From assembly GCA_029213005.1 (NCBI GenBank), contig JARGPI010000037.1, positions 1 through 57,641 of the forward strand: a stretch of 57,641 nt of DNA, written 5' to 3'. A model generated the notes under the pieces. That model was given only the letters and a program-made list of their open reading frames with translations, was not told the DNA's origin and did no database searches. The stretch is from Verrucomicrobiales bacterium (GTDB lineage Bacteria; Verrucomicrobiota; Verrucomicrobiia; Verrucomicrobiales; DEV007). This document shows positions 53,967 to 57,641 of this stretch, piece by piece. The translations under genes were made by a program, and so were the position numbers. The stretch's first letter is position 1. Each line of letters starts with the position of its first letter.

Positions 53967-55535
53967 TCAGGGTTTGTACTGGTTATACACCTCAGCGATT
54001 TCGTCAGGCTCCAAGGCTACATTCCAAATGGTGAGTTCATCCATTCGACCCACAAAGTTGCGGACTGGATTAACTTTTCTGGTGTCATTTATGGGAACAC
54101 TCCAGTTTCCAATATCCCCGGAACCAATCTGCAGGGGCTGACCAAAAACAAATTTATGGGTGGAGACTTTTTGCCCGTTGAAATAATGGCATACCGAGCT
54201 GGTTTCGCGATCGAAGCTGGTGCAGATGAAATTCCAAACTCCGATTTGTTGCATATCGAACAAAACGGGACTGGCGGGTCTTTCGAACTCCCGGCGTCTG
54301 ACCCCTTCTTTTAATTTTGCCCCGAACCTCACCTCCCCAAGGAGACCAATTTGCCAGTGGAGATGAGCAATTCTATACTCGTCAGTCAGGAGAAGCGCCT
54401 GTCGTCTCTGCGGCAAGGTATCGACACGGATCCAGGCCGCCAAAGTAAGAGCATTAAATTTCCCCGGGATATTGACTCTGACCCGGTCACCGGGGCGACG
54501 GAACTCCAGTGCGCCTTTACCCGGCCAACGCCCTTCGGCGGGAGAACAGCCCACGACCACAGCCTCCGGAGTCGAGTTTTTTTCAAAATCAAATCTTGCG
54601 ACAACCCGCTGATCCCCGGCTAAAGACCGGTTCCAACTGCGCCATCGCTCCAACTTGGTAGCCGCCGCTTGAGTCGCCCGGGTTTGTAAGTCACTAAAGG
54701 TCGGGTATTGGTCGCCGTTACTTTCACCGGAGAGAACCGGAGCTGATTCACCACTCGGAGAAATCTTTACTTCCTGCCCACCCAGAACCGACTGCTTTTC
54801 CATTGGGGAAAACAACTCGACTTCCCCATCAAAAACCCGAACTTGAGCGGCTCCATCCTTCGATACATCCATCCCGAACTCGGTCCCCAGATCGACCAAC
54901 TCAAAGGAAGGGGTAAATATTTTAAACCCCCGCGCCTGCTCCGGAACATGAGCGCGAATTCTCCCGCTCCGACACCACGCACTGTAAGCGGAAACGATCT
55001 CCAACTCCGCGGGCCCCTCAACCACCAGTCGCGCCCCACTATAGAAATCAATTCGGGCAATGCCTTCCGCAATCTGCAGAATCCCGGGTGCCAAAGCCGC
55101 TCCCGCGATCGGACCGCCCCCGCTTTCCCAGCGAACCCCTACTGATTCCGTTAACTGGGCCACGCTGTTATCATGTATTTCAGCTCTCCCGGCGGTGTCC
55201 GGTGCATTCGATCGGCTAAAGAACAAACTCCCTACGGCTAACAGGACTGCTAAGGCCGCTGCAATGGCCAGTGACTGTCGATTCACCAATCGCTTAGCGT
55301 TCACCATATCTGGCGGACCATCAGCCGTCAGAAAATCAACCAGATCACCAACCGATTCATCCCCGCTCTCTTCAAATAAAAGCGAGGCAATTAAGGAATG
55401 ATCGACCAGCTCCTCCAGTCGCTCTCGATTACCTCTAGCCAGTTCCTGAAGTCGCCGGCCTTCCGTATTCGTTAAACAACCATCAACCGCTTGTTGAAGA
55501 AGCTCCTGAAATTCTTTTTCTTCAGAATTAATCAT
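53967..55535 (-). CDS. Membrane FecR-LamG protein (likely anti-sigma factor)
   Basis: A 522-residue single-pass protein. The cytoplasmic N-terminus (residues 1-87) is acidic and helical, as in anti-sigma domains. A membrane helix follows at about 88-107 (SLAIAAALAVLLAVGSLFF). An exported FecR-like beta domain has L-V-V-E-G-P-A-E-L-E, F-E-L-V-D-L-G-T-E-F-G-M-D and V-F-D-G-E-V-E-L-F. The C-terminal 200 residues are a LamG/concanavalin-like domain (A-L-T-L-A-A-W-I-R-V-D; G-R-M-D-E-L-T-I-W-N-V-A-L). LamG domains bind glycans, so the protein may sense extracellular polysaccharide and release the sigma factor encoded 3 bases upstream. Start ATG at 55535. It heads the sulfatase operon together with that sigma factor. 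Confidence 0.88.
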   Translation of the reverse strand: MINSEEKEFQELLQQAVDGCLTNTEGRRLQELARGNRERLEELVDHSLIASLLFEESGDESVGDLVDFLTADGPPDMVNAKRLVNRQSLAIAAALAVLLAVGSLFFSRSNAPDTAGRAEIHDNSVAQLTESVGVRWESGGGPIAGAALAPGILQIAEGIARIDFYSGARLVVEGPAELEIVSAYSAWCRSGRIRAHVPEQARGFKIFTPSFELVDLGTEFGMDVSKDGAAQVRVFDGEVELFSPMEKQSVLGGQEVKISPSGESAPVLSGESNGDQYPTFSDLQTRATQAAATKLERWRSWNRSLAGDQRVVARFDFEKNSTPEAVVVGCSPAEGRWPGKGALEFRRPGDRVRVNIPGKFNALTLAAWIRVDTLPQRRQALLLTDEYRIAHLHWQIGLLGEVRFGAKLKEGVRRREFERPASPVLFDMQQIGVWNFICTSFDRETSSVCHYFNGQKVSTHKFVFGQPLQIGSGDIGNWSVPINDTRKVNPVRNFVGRMDELTIWNVALEPDEIAEVYNQYKP

Positions 55536-55538
55536 AAC

Positions 55539-56075
55539 TCAAATCGATTGGGGCTGACTGAGCTGTTTCTCGATACAATCCCGGAGCGCCGCCCGAATCC
55601 GATAAAGCGTTTGTTTGATCGATCCCACCGGACGCTCAGTCGAAGTGGCCACTTCGGCGATGGAACGGCTTTCAAAATAACGAAGATCCAAAAGTCGGCG
55701 CTGCGTGGTGGGTAACTGCCTCAAACAATGATCGAGAGCACAACGACGTTGGTCAATCTCCGAAAAACGATCCTCGGCAACATCCGCCAACTCAGCGAGA
55801 AATTCATCGTCAAACACAAAGCGTTCCCGACCATATTTTCGCATCTGGTTCAACACCTTAAAGCGCGCGACTTGACTGGCCCAGGCCCAGAAACTGGTTC
55901 CGGGCTCGAACTGATCCGCTTTTTCCCAAAGAACAATGTTTACCTCCTGCAGCAAATCATCCACATCCTCAGCACGAACCATGAGACTGCGGATAAACCC
56001 TCTCAACCGGCTTTGATGCTGAGCAATAAGCTGAACAATTTCAGCCTGCTGTCCTTCTGATTTCGACAAATCCAT
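55539..56075 (-). CDS. ECF sigma factor, Rhodopirellula/Verrucomicrobium type
   Basis: A 178-residue extracytoplasmic-function sigma-70 factor. Region 2 holds L-L-Q-E-V-N-I-V-L-W-E-K and W-A-S-Q-V-A-R-F-K-V-L-N; region 4 holds LPTTQRRLLDLRYFE, S-I-A-E-V-A and a recognition helix ending R-P-V-G-S-I-K-Q-T-L-Y-R-I-R-A-A-L. These match the PVC-specific ECF family often found next to FecR-LamG genes. The start at 56075 gives a normal N-terminus. It is first in the 12-gene minus-strand run and is followed after 3 bases by its likely anti-sigma factor. It most likely drives this operon, and perhaps its own promoter in the 122 bases upstream. Confidence 0.92.
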   Translation of the reverse strand: MDLSKSEGQQAEIVQLIAQHQSRLRGFIRSLMVRAEDVDDLLQEVNIVLWEKADQFEPGTSFWAWASQVARFKVLNQMRKYGRERFVFDDEFLAELADVAEDRFSEIDQRRCALDHCLRQLPTTQRRLLDLRYFESRSIAEVATSTERPVGSIKQTLYRIRAALRDCIEKQLSQPQSI

Positions 56076-56197
56076 GTTCTTTCACTTCGCTCATGTCAAA
56101 TTCCTCCGATTGGTCAACATCATCGTATACGCGATTGTGTCCCTCCGTGGGAACCAGGGCTGGCCCCAACTTCAGAACTTTACGGGCAGGGAGGTAT

Positions 56198-57487
56198 CTA
56201 CTTCTTACCCGACGACGAGCCTGATCGACCTTTGCCGCCCTTTAAGATCACCGCCGGACGAGCGTACTCCCCCGCAGCGACCCGGGCCATGCGACCATCG
56301 CTCCCCAGGGTGGCGATCACTTCACCTTTGAATTTCGCGACCACCGTGTAGCCGCGGTAATTCACCGGGTTTACGACTTTCGCCGGCCCTTTCTTTCCTT
56401 TGCCCTTTCCTTTGCCCTTTCCTTTGCCCTTTCCTTTGCCCTTTCCTTTGCCCTTTCCTTTACTGCGCCCTTTTGCGGCGGCTTTGGGTTGAGGTTTGGG
56501 ATCCAGTTTCGCGACTCCCTCCTTAAATGCCGCGACATTGGGAGTCCGAATCTCGTATTCCCGCACTTCGGATCGTCGCATTTTGAAAGTCCGGACGTCT
56601 CTTTTCATCTCGTAAAGCCGGTTATTCTCATCGGTATAGCCTACGATGGTACTTGTGATTTCCACCTCAGTCGGATGGCGGGACATATTGGTAACTTCCA
56701 CCCGGAGGGAATAGGTGTTCCCGTTAATTTTTGCCGGTGAACTCTGTCTCTGTCCGACAAGCTGAAGATTGGGGACCTCCTCGTAGGCATTGCCGGTGGC
56801 TTCAACCTCCGCTTGCCAGCGTTCGTCATATTCAGCTTTGGTCAGTCCGAGATGCCCAATTTTTGACTTCCCAATGTCTAGCATCGCGGCGCGAGTTTCA
56901 GCCTCATACATCACCCGCTTCAGGCCGATGGCATAAGCCTCGTCTCTACTGTCCAGTGGATCGCTCTGCTTCCTCGCCAGAGAGGCGGGAACAAGGCGGA
57001 GGTTGCCGATGTAGCCGGCGCAACCGGGCAGCACCTCCTGTGGCACAATATTTTCAAAAACCAGTCGCTCCCCGCTGTAACGTCCCTGGGTTATTCTTCC
57101 TGTAAAACGCTTGTTGGGCAGCGCGCCGAGGTCATAGGCCGTTTCCCAGGCTTTCAAAATCGCCCCCGTCGTCACAATTTGTTGCTGATCTCCAATATCG
57201 TCGCGAAAATCGAAAGCTTTCCGGATCAGCGATGCGTTTGAGCTGACATGATTTCGATTGGAATTCGCAAGCAAATGAATCAATTGAGTCATCTGTTTCG
57301 CCGCTGTCTGTTTGTTGCCCGATTTTTTAAAACGCGGAATCGCCTTGGAAAACCGGGTCGCGCTTTCATTGATTTCCGGCGCTCCTTTTTTCTTTTTCCC
57401 GCTGCTTCCGGAGATCCCGTTGGAGACAGATACACTGAAAAGGACGAAAATGAACAGGATGGTTGTAACGATTCGGTACGGTGCCAT
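56198..57487 (-). CDS. Secreted protein with Lys-Gly repeat tract
   Basis: A 429-residue exported protein of unknown function. The start at 57487 gives a signal peptide (TTILFIFVLFSVSVSNG), leaving out a 13-residue upstream extension. The mature part begins with a Lys-rich run, then a helical domain (NESATRFSKAIPRFKKSG), then a beta-rich domain near residues 120-320 (G-R-I-T-Q-G-R-Y-S-G-E; S-L-R-V-E-V-T-N-M-S-R-H-P). After it comes a tract of alternating Lys and Gly, about 26 residues, built by the 12-bp repeat at 56397. A short C-terminal domain follows the tract (Y-R-G-Y-T-V-V-A-K-F-K-G-E-V-I-A-T-L-G-S-D), ending in another Lys/Gly/Ser run. It lies upstream of the sigma factor gene on the same strand, with 122 bases between. 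Confidence 0.75.
   Translation of the reverse strand: MAPYRIVTTILFIFVLFSVSVSNGISGSSGKKKKGAPEINESATRFSKAIPRFKKSGNKQTAAKQMTQLIHLLANSNRNHVSSNASLIRKAFDFRDDIGDQQQIVTTGAILKAWETAYDLGALPNKRFTGRITQGRYSGERLVFENIVPQEVLPGCAGYIGNLRLVPASLARKQSDPLDSRDEAYAIGLKRVMYEAETRAAMLDIGKSKIGHLGLTKAEYDERWQAEVEATGNAYEEVPNLQLVGQRQSSPAKINGNTYSLRVEVTNMSRHPTEVEITSTIVGYTDENNRLYEMKRDVRTFKMRRSEVREYEIRTPNVAAFKEGVAKLDPKPQPKAAAKGRSKGKGKGKGKGKGKGKGKGKGKGKKGPAKVVNPVNYRGYTVVAKFKGEVIATLGSDGRMARVAAGEYARPAVILKGGKGRSGSSSGKK
56397..56462 (-). repeat. 12-bp tandem repeat coding for (Lys-Gly)n
   Basis: The plus-strand unit CCTTTGCCCTTT runs about 5.5 times without a break. On the coding strand each unit encodes Lys-Gly-Lys-Gly. Unit length is a multiple of three, so gain or loss of copies changes protein length without a frameshift. 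Confidence 0.92.
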
Positions 57488-57641
57488 AAAATTTAAAGCG
57501 AAATGAGTGGTTGGACGGGATTTCACCCTCCGACCTTAGCAAGAATAACAGAAATGGGCGCTCCGCATCAATAGTCGAGAAACACATTCGCGTTGCCTCA
57601 TAAAAAAAGACACCGAAGCGGGAAATGAATGAATTGCGATT

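Noticed and set aside
1..57641. tRNA, rRNA, transposase or prophage genes
   Set aside because: I looked for cloverleaf-like sequences, ribosomal RNA cores and integrase or transposase motifs and saw none. Short tRNAs could be missed by eye.

Overview
The window looks like chromosomal DNA of a PVC-superphylum bacterium, most likely Verrucomicrobiota (Planctomycetota is the alternative). The evidence is gene content: seven secreted sulfatases, a fused SGNH hydrolase/PVC-type CxxCH cytochrome, a DUF1592-type cytochrome protein, a Tat-exported DUF1552 protein, an ECF sigma factor of the Rhodopirellula/Verrucomicrobium type, and a membrane FecR-LamG protein. I see no rRNA, tRNA, CRISPR array or transposase.

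Region 1 (about 0.3-9.0 kb, all minus strand) is a type I restriction-modification locus, hsdM-hsdS-hsdR. hsdR is fused in frame at its 3' end to a DUF4926-like domain and is followed at once by a DUF6883-like gene. A decayed second hsdM (internal deletion plus frameshift) lies directly upstream of the intact one. A 1 kb gene-free stretch with several perfect hairpin repeats follows (9.0-10.1 kb).

Region 2 (10.1-19.5 kb) is mixed. It holds a small secreted protein, an exported PrxQ-type peroxiredoxin divergent from a DsbD-like reductase, a PL10-like pectate lyase with a non-ATG start, a TPR-membrane-RCC1 protein, and two sulfatases on the plus strand.

Region 3 (19.5-35.7 kb) is the most unusual part. 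Two giant tandem exoproteins (about 2220 and 2027 aa) carry a TPS/filamentous-hemagglutinin N-terminal domain. Both are filled with a recurring Y-x-Q-I-G-H-G-G motif and share a C-terminal motif. No TpsB partner is in the window. Next to them are an orphan OmpR-type regulator and, divergently, a paralogous regulator with its histidine kinase. An exact 11-bp-periodic direct repeat (ATGATGTA twice) upstream of the exoprotein pair is a candidate regulator binding site.

Region 4 (35.7-56.1 kb, minus strand) looks like one 12-gene polysaccharide-degradation operon. In transcription order: ECF sigma, FecR-LamG anti-sigma-like protein, DUF1552, DUF1592-type cytochrome, sulfatase, SGNH/PVC cytochrome, three sulfatases, alpha/beta hydrolase, sulfatase, parallel beta-helix glycosidase-like protein. 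A GTAC-rich hairpin with the same left-arm core (GTACCCTGTACA) sits just upstream of two genes of this operon and of one of the two sulfatases in region 2. The inferred role is regulated breakdown of a sulfated, acylated polysaccharide. There is no transporter, SusCD pair or formylglycine-generating enzyme in the window. The last gene (56.2-57.5 kb) encodes a secreted protein with a Lys-Gly tract made by a 12-bp tandem repeat.
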